Made by a program: the position numbers and the translations under genes | In this document: positions 33,432 to 47,308 of the stretch, one piece after another | Numbering within the stretch: position 1 is the stretch's first letter | Layout of the letters: each line of letters opens with the position of its first letter | Notes under the pieces: model-generated | Told to the model about the DNA's origin: nothing | What the model saw: only the letters and a program-made list of their open reading frames with translations | Databases searched by the model: none | NCBI RefSeq assembly: GCF_030272615.1 | Contig: NC_081413.1 | Coordinates: 447,746,538-447,810,537 of the forward strand | Source: Cryptomeria japonica | Taxonomy: Eukaryota; Streptophyta; Pinopsida; Cupressales; Cupressaceae | DNA: 64,000 nt | Direction: 5' to 3'

Positions 33432-35667
33432 TGATATTGGCATTGGATTGTCATTGATGTCAACATATTGACTTGTTGATAGAGAAGATAAATGTCATAG
33501 AGATGAAGTGAAACTTGATATAGAATGTGCATATTGATAGAGATGATGCTCATGTTGATGATAGTATGATGAAAGCAACATGATAACAAGTTCATAGCAT
33601 GAGAGGAGAGATGTTCTTTATTTGTGCAAGAAGTTGTATTGATGTCTTCAAGATATGAGCTCATGTAATCATTTCATCAACACTTGGATGCTTGAAACAT
33701 AAAGGTTGGTGTTTATGAAAATGGTATAACAAGTCATTATGGTTTCAAATTACCTTAGTTTTGTATTTGTGTGCATTCACAAGAGGGATAAACAAAGTGT
33801 TGATTCACATTGGGTTGGTAGAAAAGACAAACCGAGCACTAAATGGATAGACTTTTGCATGTAATAGTTTTGACCATTTATCCCACATTTGTAGTATGGT
33901 GGTGGTATTGAGTCTTTATATGAACCAACAAGTATAGGTTAACTAAGAAAAATCTCATTGGATTTTTATCCTTTGAGTTGGAGCATAGATTAAGTAGGTA
34001 GGGTCGGTGAGACACTACTCCATCAAAGTGAGCCAATTCAGGTCTCACCAATATCGCAACATCACACCGGTATGAAGAGTTGAAAGATTTCTGTGGAAGG
34101 TCATCAATGAGACATAGTTTTTTTGGTGAGAGTTAATCTCAATCTTATCGATGTGACAAAATCACAGTAATATGAAGAGTTGAAAGGTTATTGTGAAAGT
34201 TTTTCAATAAGACAATCTGATATCGAGGAAAGTTATTCTCAGTCCCATTGATAATCTTGTCTCATTGATCAAGCAAAAAGGTAAGGGTGTCATTGGTAGG
34301 AGTTAGCTATTCTGGTGAAAGTTCAATTGATCCCTTCAACATGTTTAGGACACATCAATCACAAAGAAAGGCTAGAGTATGAAGTGGGCATCGAGGTAAC
34401 ATGTGTATATCTCTGAGACATATCCTATGTCTCAGTGATCTCCAGAGGAATTTTGCACATAGGGGATTTGTGGACTATTATCGAAGTGAAATTAGTGTGT
34501 CAAAGAGACTAGTTAAATGTCACATCAATTGCATGAAGACAATTCAATAGGTGAGGCATCCAAAAGACATTGATATGTTGATGAGACATCCTGTATGTCT
34601 TACCGATCAAAAGAGGCAAAAACTAAGTTGTTTGGAGAGTGATTACTCAATAGAATGCAAAACAATCGATCAAGTTTGATCCATTGACATGTTAAGCATG
34701 GTATTGTAAAAAATGCTTGTTGCGGAGAGTTTTTTATTTGGTCTATTCAAGCATTTGATGAAAGGGCTCTGAACTACACAAAGATATTTTTGTATATCCT
34801 CATTTGTTGGCTTTCCTGTGAAATGTAGTATTGAATAAACATATACATGACACAATTGAACTACTAAAAATGGTAGTGAATGTCTCATTGAATCTAAAAG
34901 TATAGATTTGAAACAAAACAAGGAAAGGATGCATTTAATGTTGGTGGCTACTAGTTTGCAAGTTAGGTAGAAGATCAAATATTTTTGAGGCCTGAGAAGA
35001 GAAATTACTCAAGTATGGCAAGATTTTCTTGAGAAAGGAAGAGAGAACAATATTATGATGATTGGTAAAACATATGACAGGTAGATAACATGAGTAATAA
35101 TAACCGAGGGGAGTGTGTGTGTGTGTGTGTATGAAGATACAAAGAGACAATATCTAAAGGTAGTATAGAGAAGAGAAAAAAAGTTTGAAGTAGTAGAGGG
35201 ACAGAACATAATTATATGCTCAAGTATAGAACAAAATAGAGAGTTGCAAAATGTCATTTGTAACAAGGTACTTTAACCATAATTTAAATTCATTCTCATT
35301 GTCTCTCATCTGATTTGGTGCTTAGAATAGGGGTTGTATCTCCTTTGTGTTGGTTCCCATAAAATTAGGGATTGGTGTTCCTTTGGGTTTGTGCCCATAA
35401 AATTGTAATCAAGACTTTTACACTATTAGACTAGATTAGAGTAGTAGAATCTAGCATATTTTCTCACTGAAGGTTTTCCTCATAGTGGGTTTCCCTCGTA
35501 TATGTTGTGTTATGTGTATGATTTCTATGTGCATGTGTATTTAGCTTTTCTATTGCACTAATATTATTGATCTTTTACTTTAGTGTTTTAAATGTTTAGA
35601 AAATAAAAGTTTATATACATTGATTCGCCCCCCCCACCCCTCTAATTGGATTGTTTGTGTTTCGTTA
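33432..35667 (+). repeat. C 5' LTR
   Basis: About 2,236 bp. It begins TGATATTGGCATTGGATTG, like the D LTR at 45918, and ends shortly before a PBS. The right end has TGATTCGCCCCCCCCACCCC, the plus-strand form of the block shared by copia LTRs, and CCTCATAGTGGGTTTCCC. The end reads TTA rather than CA. It includes a (GT)9 run at 35113-35130. No 3' LTR was found in the window. Confidence 0.6.
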
Positions 35668-35669
35668 AT

Positions 35670-35681
35670 TGGTATTAGAGC
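35670..35681 (+). other. C primer binding site
   Basis: TGGTATTAGAGC, one difference (C to T) from the tRNA-iMet-type site of E and F, two bases from the LTR. Confidence 0.75.
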
Positions 35682-35732
35682 CCCAGGTTCCCTATTAGAT
35701 ATATTTATCCAGCTTGGGTAGATTCTGGTTTG

Positions 35733-37152
35733 TGAACACAAATTACTAAACAAGAATCCTCATTAGTTAAAGTACCAATGTTTGATGGCACTAACTATTC
35801 TTTCTGGAGTAGAGGAATGGAAACCTATTTATCTTCCCTAGTTTGTGATGTTTGGATGACTGTTAAAAATGGTTATACTATCCCTCAAACTTTTCCTAGT
35901 GATCCTAGTGCTAAAAACAAATATGAGTACAATGTCGAAGCCAAGCATGTCATTTTGATTGGGTTGATTGATATAGAGTTAGTCAAAGTCATGCACTATA
36001 AGTCTACAAAAGAAACATGGGATAAATTGCAAAGAATTTATGAAGGCGATGTGAAAGTGAAGGAAGCTAATCTACACAATATTAGAGCATAGTCTCAGGG
36101 ACTGAAGATGACAGAAGAAGAAAAAAATGTTGATTATTTACTAAGAGTGGATGAAAAAGTCAATGCTATAAGACGGCTTGGTGAAGATTTTGCAGATGAT
36201 GTTATAGTTAAGAAGGTGTTGAGATCATTGGCAACAAAATATGACACAAAGTTATTTGCTATAGAAGAGGCTAAAGACTTGAAATTTTTTTCTATGGATG
36301 AACTATTTGGTTCATTTTTAGCTTATGAGATGAGGACTATAAGTGTTGAAACATCCAAGAGAGAAGCTACCTTCAACATAGTTAAGAAAGTGAAGGAAGT
36401 AGTGACAAGTTTTTATGAAGATCTTGACACTGTTGAAGCGAACTTTGTTAGAAAGTTGAAGAAAGGATCTAGAAAATATAAAGGTAGGCTTCCATTTAAA
36501 TATTAAATTGTGGTTTCCTTATGAGTAGATAGAAAATAATGACAAGGAAGGTGTCAAGGATAAAGAAAAAAATGTTTTATAAATATAGGAGAATGAGTTT
36601 TCTAAGAAGAGAAGTCTTTTCACCATAGTGATGTCTCAGATGATGAAAGTGAGTCAAATGAAGACTATAGTGAGGATGAAAAATAGATTAATCTATTCAT
36701 GTCTCAAGAGGTCCTAAATGAGAAGTAAACACAAAAGACTAAAATCAAAGCTCAATCCAAAAATCTTAATTCACATGGTAGTGATGAGGAAGATGAATAT
36801 AATGTTGAAGTTGACCCTTAAGGAGAACTAATATGTTCTCTTGAAGAAATTGATAGACTAAAGAAAGAGCATACCGAATACAAGAATTTAGCCATAAAAT
36901 AACAAAACTTATTGAGAAAGATACTTGAAGTGTCTATTTAGAATATCACTACTTTAACAACTCAGTTAGAATAATCCAAGAGGAATGGTGAGGAGTTGAA
37001 GTTAGAGATTAATGAAAAAAAAAAAGTAATCAAGAATTATGTAAGAGGAATGTGAAGGTTATGTTTGAGCTACAACAAATCAACCAACAAATTAGGATGT
37101 TTCATCTTGATAGCAAGTTAAGTCATGACAAGAGTTTTATTCAACATATGTA
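35733..37152 (+). pseudogene. C long gag, SIRE-like, without pol
   Basis: Copia Gag. The first piece (35778-36092) has MFDGTNYSFWSRGMETYL, GYTIPQ, ETWDKLQRIYEGD. A TAG (probably from CAG) follows, then 36108-36506 with LLRVDEKVNAIRRLGEDF, KKVLRSLATKYD, SMDELFGSFLAYE. Next would be a zinc knuckle: PFKY and NCG-like codons are seen, but a 1-base deletion and a Cys-to-Tyr change destroy it. After that, in broken frames, is an acidic segment (DVSDDESESNEDYSEDE) and a Glu/Lys/Leu coiled coil to about 37150. A long coiled-coil Gag tail is typical of SIRE/Maximus copia elements. No protease or pol follows. No ATG in good context before 35778; the frame is open back to about 35733. Confidence 0.7.
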
Positions 37153-37677
37153 ATTTTTGTTTTTATCTCATAGTCTCATGCTTATTGTTTATTTAGTCAT
37201 ATTGGTCTAGTCATTGCCAGTTCTTCAGTTTATGTAACTTTTGGTTAAATTTTGCAACCTTGTAGTTGATGTTTAGACATATATTTTTAAGTACATCAGT
37301 TACTTTCTCTATTATATTATTTATTTAATTTATTTGTTGAATTTAATAAAAGTAAAATATAAAATCTAATTAAGAGCACTAGTATAAACTAAATAGAAAA
37401 ATATGAAGCCTAAAACATACACCTAAATTAGAGTTTATTTGGATAAGGTATGGCTCCTAGAAGGTATGAAAATGACAACTACATACCTTTCTTTTGAAAT
37501 AATATTGAAATTATGAAATAATGGAGCATCAAACCAAAAAACTAGCTCAACCACTACATTAAGTGTGAAATACTAACCAAAAATAAATAAAAATTGAAAT
37601 GGAATCAATATGGTCAAATTAGAGCCCTTCAAGTTTTAACTTCAAAATCAAAATATCTAGGATTGATATCACCATGA
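37153..37677. other. Non-coding DNA between C gag and S
   Basis: About 525 bp, very AT-rich. No open frame, no recognisable copia motif. Could be decayed C sequence or older intergenic DNA. Its last five bases, CATGA, are the duplication made by S. Confidence 0.4.
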
Positions 37678-40600
37678 TGTCATGCCCAAAATTTAGGGCA
37701 AGAACGGGATTAAAAAAATAATTTAAACATAACTTTTAAAAGCATTAATTCGACAAATATAAAATGCTACAACATGTTTTGTCTTAACTATGTTTAGATT
37801 AACTTTATCTACTAGCTCAAATATTCGAAATTAAATGAAATTAAATGTGGAACTCTAAATGAATGATTTTATTGTCTACTCGAATTTAATAAGTCAACTA
37901 ATTCGGATAATTAACTGGCATAGGCAAAATTAACCTCAGATAGCCATTAATTGATTTCAGAAAGCTAGATTAAAATTATTCTCCTAGCATCCATTTTAAT
38001 CCATAATTGAAATGTGCTTAAATTAAATTAATTAAAATTAAATCTCAGCCCCTTTTTTTTTTTAAATGATATACCCCTAGGTTGAATTAAAAAAATAATG
38101 TTTACCCCCTTGATTTTATATACTCTTAAAATCTACAGCACTAAATAAATATTAAAATCTAAAGTTATACTTTATTCTTTAATTTCTACATCTATCTATT
38201 TTTATTCTCATACATGTGTAAATAAATATTTATATTAATATGCAAATACATATAAAAATATATAAATTTATTTTCTTTAAAAATTTCCCAAGCTTTATGG
38301 AAACAAAGCCATGCAACCCTAGTTAGGGACTTGCAATTATAAAATACCCTTAAATTATAAAATATACCATTTCTACTATTATTACCCTAGCCCTACCTGG
38401 GCTAGGGTTTTATACTTTTTTATTTTTATTAAAATATATTTTGCAGGGCCGAATTGGAAACCCTAGGCGACGGCCATGGTGGATGGTGGAGGCTGTTTGT
38501 TGGAGGGGGGGGAAAACGATGGTCTATCCCCAACCAGTGCCGCTCATTGTGTGACCACATAGTAGCGATGTCACGGCGTTGCTCACTGTGTGTTCACACA
38601 GTGGTGGTGACAAGGGCGTCGCCCGTTGTGTGGCCACACAGTGGCGGTGCCAAGGGTGTCACTCGCTGTGTGCTCACACAGCGGTGGTACCTTGGGCGCT
38701 GCCCACTACGTGATAACACAATGGGTTAGGGCCCAGCCCACCCCCTCTTCCTATTATATTTTTTTTTATATTTTTTTTTTTTTAAATACAATTATATATA
38801 TTTATATATTTATATGCATTTTTATATGTATGCAGGTATATATACATTTATTTTCATGATTATTTATATAAATGTATTTTATATAAATATATATAGAAAT
38901 ATACATGTAAATTGCATGTCTATAAATTATATATTTATATAAATATATTTTTTTTTTATGATAGAAATTATGTAATGAATAAATCCTAGTATTTTGATTC
39001 TAGGTATGTATTCGAACAGAATACTGAAATATTATTTTGTTTTCTAGTTGATTTATTTTTGTTCATAAATGTCCTAGATGTAAAGATAAAATAGATGGAT
39101 TAATAAATTTCGAATTCATTTACAGCAGGAGTATAGTAATTTTATTATTTCATTTAAATTATTTACTGTAGGTGTTTTATTTCAATCTTCAGCTATATAA
39201 ATGACTAGATTTAATAATTTTACCAGCAACTAAAGAAATCTAGATTTTATTTAAATAAAAACTATAATAGATTGTGATTTTCATTTTCTACAATAAATAA
39301 ATTGACAGACTTTGCTAAATCTACAACATCTATTTATATGACATATTTTAATAAATCTAATAACAACTACATATAACCACTTATTTTATAAATCTTAAAA
39401 CCTTATAGATGGCTATTAAATCTTTGCTCTTATTTTTTTTTCAAACTCTTCTAAAAAAAAAAATACAATCACAAATAAAATAAAATTCATAGAATCAAAT
39501 AAAATGACTTTTACATTTTTCCTGGGTTGATCTAAAAACTCATATCTTCAGCCTCCTACATGCATGCAATTCAAATTTCATTGCTTTCCTAATATTGGAG
39601 TATAAATGCATAAAAGGAAATAAATAAGTCTTTTTCTTATCAAAATATCATAAAACACAACATTGTAAATTTCCAGGAATGTAGACAACTAAACCAAAGG
39701 TACTTCTTTCTTTTCTGCAGTAATGCATGAATAATTATTACAAAACTTTAAACTTAGTCACAAGACTTTATAGTCACTTTACAAATAGGTTTCTCCTTTC
39801 AATCGAGTGAGGACTTTCGAAGAACATAAATTACATTTACGTCATTTTTTTGCAACAACTAAATCCAGCCACACCTACTTGTCCTACTATTTTCTTCTAA
39901 CAACCTATAATTAAATCAAAAGCTATGACCATGGAGAGCTCACCTCCCAGCCTAGGCTAATTGGTAGCCACCCCCGAGCTCAGAGAACCAAGCCCTAGAT
40001 AGATAACACACGTGCAACACAAAAGATAGAAAACACACAAACTCAAACACAATCCCAACCCAGGCTACACTACACCACTCATTGTGATGTCCTTTCAAGG
40101 GTGGTAGTGGACCAAGTACCCTGAGGAGATTGCAAGTATGGAAAAACATATAGCCACCTCATGGCAAACCAAATACATCAAGTATCACAACCCCATATTC
40201 CTTATGCCCCCCAAGGCATTCATGCCTTATTTCCCTCCTTATGACCCTGAATGCATAAACAAGCCATGTAGCAAGGGTCACATAAAATCCCTTGTGATCA
40301 CTCTCATAACGAGAGCCTCTCACTCGAGGGTTGTCACTTCTACCACCCACAAGATCCTCCTCTCTCCCAAGAGTAGGAGGTCTTGATTACTCCCAAAACA
40401 CATACAATGCATAAACACAAAACACCAAATAAATTTCCAAGAAATACATGCACAAAAACTAGTCTTTTACACAAACATTTCTTTCAAAACACATGCAATA
40501 AGAAATCATTATAAGAAAAATACAACCAACCTTAAACTTCCCAAAGGTATGCTAGTTTTGTTGAGGATGAGTAGCCCAATTCCACAGTTCTTCTCCTTCT

Positions 40601-41832
40601 ACCCTTAGCCAAAATTCTCAAACCAAATTCTATCTTTTTGTTTTAAAAATTCTCTTGTCTCCAAAAATGGAGAGTGGGTGATTACCCACTAATTTTCTAA
40701 TTCTTTCTTAAGAAGCCCATTGTGAGAGTTCTCACAAGTTTCTAAAAACTAAAAGGGAAGGTAAAGTAAAATGGGAAAGAGAACTCTCATTCGAAAATGA
40801 AGGTTTTCAACTTAGTTCAAGTCTTCTAATTTCAATTTTCGCACAACTTAGAAAACTCACTTTTTAGGGTTTCTAAAGGGTCACATGGGAGTAGAAACTT
40901 GCCTAAAATTACCCCTAACCCTTAGGTATACCTTATGGGCTTTAGGAAAGCCTATTAAACTACCCCTAGGTGTCCATTTAACCCTTTTTTAACCCCTCTG
41001 AAGTTTATTTTCGGGTCAAACCTATGTTGACCATCCCAAAGATTCTTTACCCAAGGCATTTATGACAACACATTACATTAATTGAAAAAGCTATAGTTAA
41101 ACAATTCCCACCAAGAGACAAATTTAAAAATTCAAACATAAATCCACACATGTGTCAAGTGACACAAAGAAAATACTTTTACAAATTTATACATGAAATC
41201 GTGTCTCTTGTGGATTTTACATAAATCAATTAAATAACACTTAACACACATGCATCATTTACTATTAAGAATAAAATACAACACAACGGGGTGTTGTCTC
41301 TCCAAATAGATAAACCTTGGCTTTACGAACATACATAGGTCTAGGTTCGGTTCTCCATAATATTTCCATGGTCACATGGATAACTTCTTGCGCATCTCAA
41401 TTTACACATTAGTAGCTTCAAGTAACCTCATATAATATAAATCACAAGAATAATAATACACATCATCACTTGCATACAATTTACATCTGAACAATTTAAT
41501 ACATCTTATCTCCAAGCAATTTCACATAAGCAATTCATCCTAATTCTCATAATTTTGATCCACACATAAAACATACATCATATTTCTGTCATCATAGGAA
41601 AGTCCTACAAATTCAGTAATGACATTTATCACCGCAAATTCATCCTATTCAAAAATCATGTAGTGTTCTATATCATAAAGCATATAAATAAAGCATCAAC
41701 ATATAGCAATGTTATCCAAATCATGGAATCATATAAGTTCTAAATCCATAATGCATAAAAGATAAAGCATCCATAATAGTCTCATCATAAAAACCACTGA
41801 AATGTCAGACTGAGTCAGGGTGGGGCCTCACA
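37678..41832. mobile_element. Element S: 4.15-kb probable solo LTR
   Basis: Begins TGTCATGCCCAAAATTTAGG and ends GGGGCCTCACA, both typical of long plant gypsy LTRs. It is flanked by a 5-bp duplication CATGA (37673-37677, 41833-41837). No coding frame, PBS or PPT was seen inside, and I see no repeat of its first few hundred bases near its right end. A single very long LTR left by recombination is the simplest reading. A large non-coding element with short, decayed LTRs is the alternative. It has a GC-rich tandem array at 38543-38725 and a run of AT-rich DNA on both sides. Confidence 0.65.
38543..38725. repeat. 40-bp GC-rich tandem array inside S
   Basis: Four full units (39, 40, 40 and 40 bp, from 38543, 38582, 38622, 38662) and a partial fifth. 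Each unit contains a short inverted repeat of the form CTGTGTGnnCACACAG followed by a GTGGTGGTGnCAAGGGCGTCG-like stretch. It stands out from the AT-rich surroundings. The open frame across it (38454-38729) is a product of the repeat. Confidence 0.8.
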
Positions 41833-41837
41833 CATGA

Positions 41838-44800
41838 TGTCAAGATAATTTCAATAGTAGAATATTTCTAGATTCTATTAAAATGTACCCACTTAAAATT
41901 TTCTGATACTACTATCAAATTTCCTCGAAATCATTGTCATATATTGAAACCACCATAATTTTATCAAAAATCACTTAATGTATGATGCCAAACAACTTAT
42001 TCAAAAAATAGAGTTTAAGAGGGAATATTCATGTAATATTAGTGGAGGATGATTTTTTTAGAACATTCACCGTATATTTTTATTGTGGCAAAGGGGTGGA
42101 ACATGTACAAGCTTGTAGATTGGTGCTACTCGAGCATCATTACTATTTTAGTAGTATTGGAGTATTATGATTTTTCAAATTTTTATTCATTCAAAGAATC
42201 TATATTGTATGGTGTGACATATGATTTTGGAGGGAAAAAAAGTTTTATTTAGAAGCCAACTTTATGTTTTGGGCCTTGCAATTGATGGCAAGGTTTTTTT
42301 GGGTTGAAAATTCTCTAATTTGATATCTACATTTTGGAACCACACTTGAAAACTTATTTTATAAATAGGTCCTTAGATCTCTAAATCTGGTGAAAATAAA
42401 GATAATTTTAACCTTCTCAAACATTTAGGTCATTATGGAAAGATTGAAAAATTCTTCCAAGATTAGCAAAAATATGCAATTCCCTAGTTCTCACAAGAAC
42501 AAAAGCATGCAAAGTAGAGTTTAAAGATTTATTTTTTTGTCTAAATTTTTCTAATTATATAGATCATTTAAAAAAGAATTCTATATTATGTTTAGAGTAA
42601 AGCAAAAGTTCTAGATTAGTCTAAATATCTTAAAAATATGATAAAAAATGAATTATGCCGAACAAGTCTCTATACCATGTTACCTTTTACAAGAAGATAT
42701 AATCAAGCTAAGATCTAATATTAGTCATTGACGATATGTAACTCCAATGAACAAGTAGTTAAACATAAAAAATAGCAGGATGGAGATCTAGAATATTGAG
42801 AGAATGAAAATTGAGACAATTGCAAGATAATTTTGATAATACTAACATTGCTTTGAGTAATTTAGTTGGTGTGAGAATATATTATTGTATAAATACAAAA
42901 AATGGGTAAATACATATAAAATATTTATTCACTCTAACTACCCATAATAGATGGTAGATTTTAGCTATTAGGTAAATGCTAAAATATATGAAAAAATATA
43001 GCTAGATACAAACAAACTAGTGGCTGTGAGATATATCAAATAATTATGAGAGAAGGTGTAAAACTCAACTACCCATGAGTGAGATAGAGTGACAGGTGTA
43101 GCTCCTAGACTATGACAAGTGGCTTTGTATTAATCAAAGATTAATAATATGTTTAGGAGAAAAAATATCCTCTAACAGAAGGAAAATAAAAAAATACACT
43201 ACAAAAAATACAAATTTAAATTTAATAAAACCTAAAGTTAATTAGGTGTGACAATTAGCTCAAAATTTAAATGGATGGATAGAGCATTAAAGATGCTCTG
43301 AATTAATTCTTAAATATGCAAAATAGTAAGGTATAATTATATGAATGCCTCAAAACCAGTAAACTAATAATATATCTATGTTACTCAAACATGCACAAGA
43401 ACAAGTATGTAAGAAAACTATATGCATGAAAATTAACTTGAAGTATTAGATATGAATTAGTTAATAATTGATGAATATTATATAGGTGCACCTTATCTTG
43501 TTGCACTTATCTCTAAACTATGATGGTTGTAAGAGAAAAATTTTGAAAAATTGTTAGGACATAATTTATTCTCCTTTAGTCAAGCCACTAGGTAAACTTA
43601 TTTATCAATAATAAAGAAGTATACAAGAAAATAGGCTGGAATTTATTGTTCTTAAGATGACATAAGTATGTCACTTAGTGAATGATAGTGTGGTCATTTT
43701 TTATGGTTGTACTAGTTTGTCCCTTAAATCCAAGTGATAATTGATTTTAGGCATGTATCATAAATACAACAAAAATGACCATAAATTCAAAAAAAATCCA
43801 CTAGGTCAACTAATAATGACTAATGTGAAAGGGAAAAAAATATCATTTTTTTATAATTCTAAAAGGGGAAGGATATCAGGAATACGGACATTCCTAGTTT
43901 CTAGGAGAGGGATTCTTGATGAAGGATTGCACACTTTCAACACCAAAGAGAGATTATTTAAAAGATACTTTCTTTCAAGAAAGTAAGAGGTCCTAATCAA
44001 GGTTACAAATGTAAGGAAACTTGCAGCCATCTTTATGACAATTTCCACATAACCCATTTAATATTTCAATCAAATCAACACATAGAAGCCATATGCAAAG
44101 ATTAGGAAAAATACCCATGAAAATGTGACACAAGAGATATCCTAGCAAAACCCTCAGAAGGGAAAAATCCAGCCTCTAGAACAATCATGCGCCATGTATT
44201 ATCAACAATGCATCTATTACAATACAACTATGGAAAGCCTTTGAAAACCTAGTCATAACCAAGAACTCCATGTGACCAAGTATGGATCCACACATCCCAT
44301 GCCATGGTTCCTCCGTCACAAATACTAACTTGGCTATCCCAAACAACTACTCTTGTGGTGAGACAAGAAACCACAAAACCATCAAGCGGTATTGCATAAA
44401 AACTGTGTGGCAAAAATGATGTGACAATAAAATATAATAATTTTCCTACCTACCCTTGACCCACATTTAATATTGGGTACTTCATCGCAATTACATTCCT
44501 TAATTTATTAAATAAATATAATATAATAATACCTATGTTTCAATACAACTCATCAAGTGGTTGCAAGAATATTCCAAGGGAATCTCTACATGTTGCACGT
44601 CCATCTAGGTGCTCCTAGGTGCAACACAATATGATAAATTACAATATAACTTCATGTCCACCTGACACAATAATTAAATAATACAACAATGAAACATTAT
44701 CATGCAAGGTGTACAACACCAATTTCCCAACAACAAATCTCCACAAAAGGATAAATTCCTCATGAATGACAAAGAATTATATAGGAAAGGAAAACTATTA

Positions 44801-45222
44801 TAATAGATACAACTTTATAAAGGGAAAGTTGAACCTAGTGAAGGATAAATGTTTGAATACTATTCTTGCCCCCGAGGTATAGAGAAGAATAATTAGGATA
44901 TTATGTTGTTACCCAAGTATTATTTCAAATGAAATTGTACCATAGTGAATAACAATGATCCCCCAAAAGGTCCAAGATACCAGTGTCATATAGTGAAGAG
45001 AAACATAATAGGACATAAGTGTTATTTAGAAGAGATAACATAAATGTGTTATTCATATAATACTATAAATTTATTAGTTCTTGAATTTGAATATTCAAAT
45101 CTTGACACTCATTAGTGTAATGCCTCTACAAAAGAAAGATTAATAGTTATCTCATCTAAATAACAAAAGAAAGATTTATTTCCTTGCATTTATGAGTTTT
45201 CCTTTATTTTGCCTAATGGAGA
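41838..45222. other. 3.4 kb AT-rich DNA, nothing recognised
   Basis: No transposon domain, LTR pair or RNA gene could be recognised. An 81-codon frame at 43741-43986 has no supporting feature. Around 44150-44180 a CCTCAGAAGGGAAAAATCC word recalls the GGGAAAAACC block of the copia LTRs, so an old LTR may lie there, but I could not find its ends. Confidence 0.35.
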
Positions 45223-45917
45223 TGTTTAACACACATGAGGACTAAGAGGGGGGTAAATAAGTTTGGATCTCTAGCAAAACTTTATTTATAATCTTTTAAA
45301 TTTCCAACCATAGCTAACATATTACTTTAATGAAATCATGAAAGCATAAAACACAATCAACATATGAAATCTAGATTTATTTGGAAACCCCATGAAAGGA
45401 AAAACCATGGTGAGAATCATAGTCATGATATAGATATATGATTACAATTATTAGGCCACAGGACAAGGAGCTCACTACTCCTTACTTGCTAGCTAAGGTG
45501 CACAACATTAGGGAAAGGTGTAGAGGACTTATACAAATAAATATAATTGCTTTAGGGTAAGATACAAAGAGTTTCCAAGAGAGATACATTATCTATTGAC
45601 ATGAATATTAGAACTGAAAAATGAATAAGAAATATCCTAATGATGAAATTGACATTGAACCTCTATGTCAAGTGTCTAATATAATGACAGATACATTTGA
45701 CATAAAAATTTGTTACCTACCACTATCAAAGCTCTTCTCAACCAACCTTTGTACACCTTTTCCATCAAATCTATTTGAATATCATTCACATTCTTATCAC
45801 ATCATTTCAAACACATCCCACTCTTCTCTACACTTCAACACATACATTTACTCACCCTTATATTAAAAGATATTCATTTATAACTCTCAACTATGTTGGC
45901 TTGAAATTGCATATTCT
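45223..45917 (-). repeat. K2 LTR fragment
   Basis: Starts TGTTTAACACACATGAGG with AAGAGGGGGGTAAATAAG. It resembles K1 over its whole length (e.g. GGTGCACAAC after ACTAAGGTG-type sequence near 45495-45510 and the CTCAACTATGTTGGC stretch near 45886). It is cut off by D at 45918. Confidence 0.55.
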
Positions 45918-47306
45918 TGATATTGGTTCATATGTTGTCATTGATGTTAACATGTGTGGATATTGTTGATGAGGAGATTGTTGGAAAGTTTTCTTTTGTG
46001 TATTCTAGTGTTGTAGTTTGATTCCAGATAAGTTGGTTTAGCCCGTGTATTGCAAATGAGCTGATATGGCTTAAAGGGTTTCTAGTATGTTGTTTGTAGA
46101 TAGTTCATTCCTATTTATAGAGGTCTGCATGATGATTTGATCAAGTTATGAGATTTAGTATTGGGATGTTATGCACTTGTTTAGTACTCTGGTTTGTGCT
46201 CTGTATTGCTCCATAATTGCTATATCATTGGTTGAAAATTAGTGGAATGTGTTATGGATTTTTATGTGTGTCCTTAGTTAGTTTGGTACATGATTTGGAT
46301 ATCCACAAGAAAATCTTTTAGGTTGACAGTCAGTTATGTTGACGTTCTTGAGCAGTGGTAGAGAGATGATGATGATTCTGGTAATCTGAGTTGTTGCAAT
46401 TGTTGTGATGCATTTCACATTTCTTTTGAATGTCTCTAGATCATGTTCGATGCTTATTAGTGGTCTGTGTTGATTATTGTGTGCATTATTGAATATTTTC
46501 CTTGTTTGGTGATGTTCTTCATGCTATGCGACATTCTTGATGTTGCAGTGTGTTGTGGATGATCGAGGCATAATTGTTGTAGATGTATCATGTTTGTGGT
46601 ATTGATTTGGGTCCAGACTATGTCTTAGCTGACATTGTTTTGGTCTGCATGTATTGTTGTAGTGTGTGAGGATATTATTTTGTAATTTGTATTGAGAGTT
46701 TGGCTAACCTTGAAATAGAGGTTTAAGGGTTTGTATAAATATATGTAATAATCATGTAAGATGTATGTCTATGAGTGTCTACATTAATAATGATCGAGTT
46801 AGATGTGCGAACAAGTGATTTGATCTTTTGGAAGTGTGAATAAGAGAAGTGTTGTAGAGTAGACTGTGTGCTTAACTAGAACTATTCTCAAGAATATGGA
46901 GATTCTATTCTCACAGTTCATATGATTTAGATTGTAGTTTGAATGTTTTTGTAAGTTAGTGAGACTTCCTATAAGGTAGTAATCCTTCCCTTAGGGTTGT
47001 AGCCTTTCTGGGTTTCTTATTTTGAGCAGTAAGCTCTAGGAAATATGCCTGAATGCATGTGCATTCCCATTGTATATTCACATTTACTCCTAATAGGGTA
47101 TTATCTCATTGTGGGTAGGTTCCCATCGTGGTTTTTCCATTAATTGGGTTTTCCAAGTCAAAAATATTGGTGTTATGTGTGTTATTGATGTGGTGTTGTT
47201 TAATGTTTTAACAATTCATTATCAAATCTTAATTGTGGTTCAAGTTTCAATAGTTTTTGGTGCAAACTATTCACCCCCCTCTTAGTTTGTTGCATTGTTG
47301 CCAACA
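45918..47306 (+). repeat. D 5' LTR
   Basis: About 1,389 bp. Begins TGATATTGGTTCATATG (compare C) and ends CCAACA just before a PBS. Contains TGAGCAGTAAGCTCTAGG at 47023-47040 and TTCACCCCCCTCTTAG at 47272, plus-strand forms of blocks also present in the F LTR. The left edge is inferred by comparison with C, as no 3' LTR survives. Confidence 0.6.
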
Positions 47307-47308
47307 AT

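Noticed and set aside
35113-35130. (GT)9 run
   Set aside because: Ordinary short microsatellite inside the C LTR; no further meaning supported.
38454-38729. 91-codon frame across the S tandem array
   Set aside because: Periodic translation of the 40-bp repeat; not conserved content.
43741-43986. 81-codon frame in the AT-rich middle
   Set aside because: No motif, no neighbouring gene or promoter signal; length is within chance.
41838-45222. Possible host gene in the least transposon-like stretch
   Set aside because: No frame with coding character, no splice-like chain of exons that could be supported by reading, and no homology recognised.
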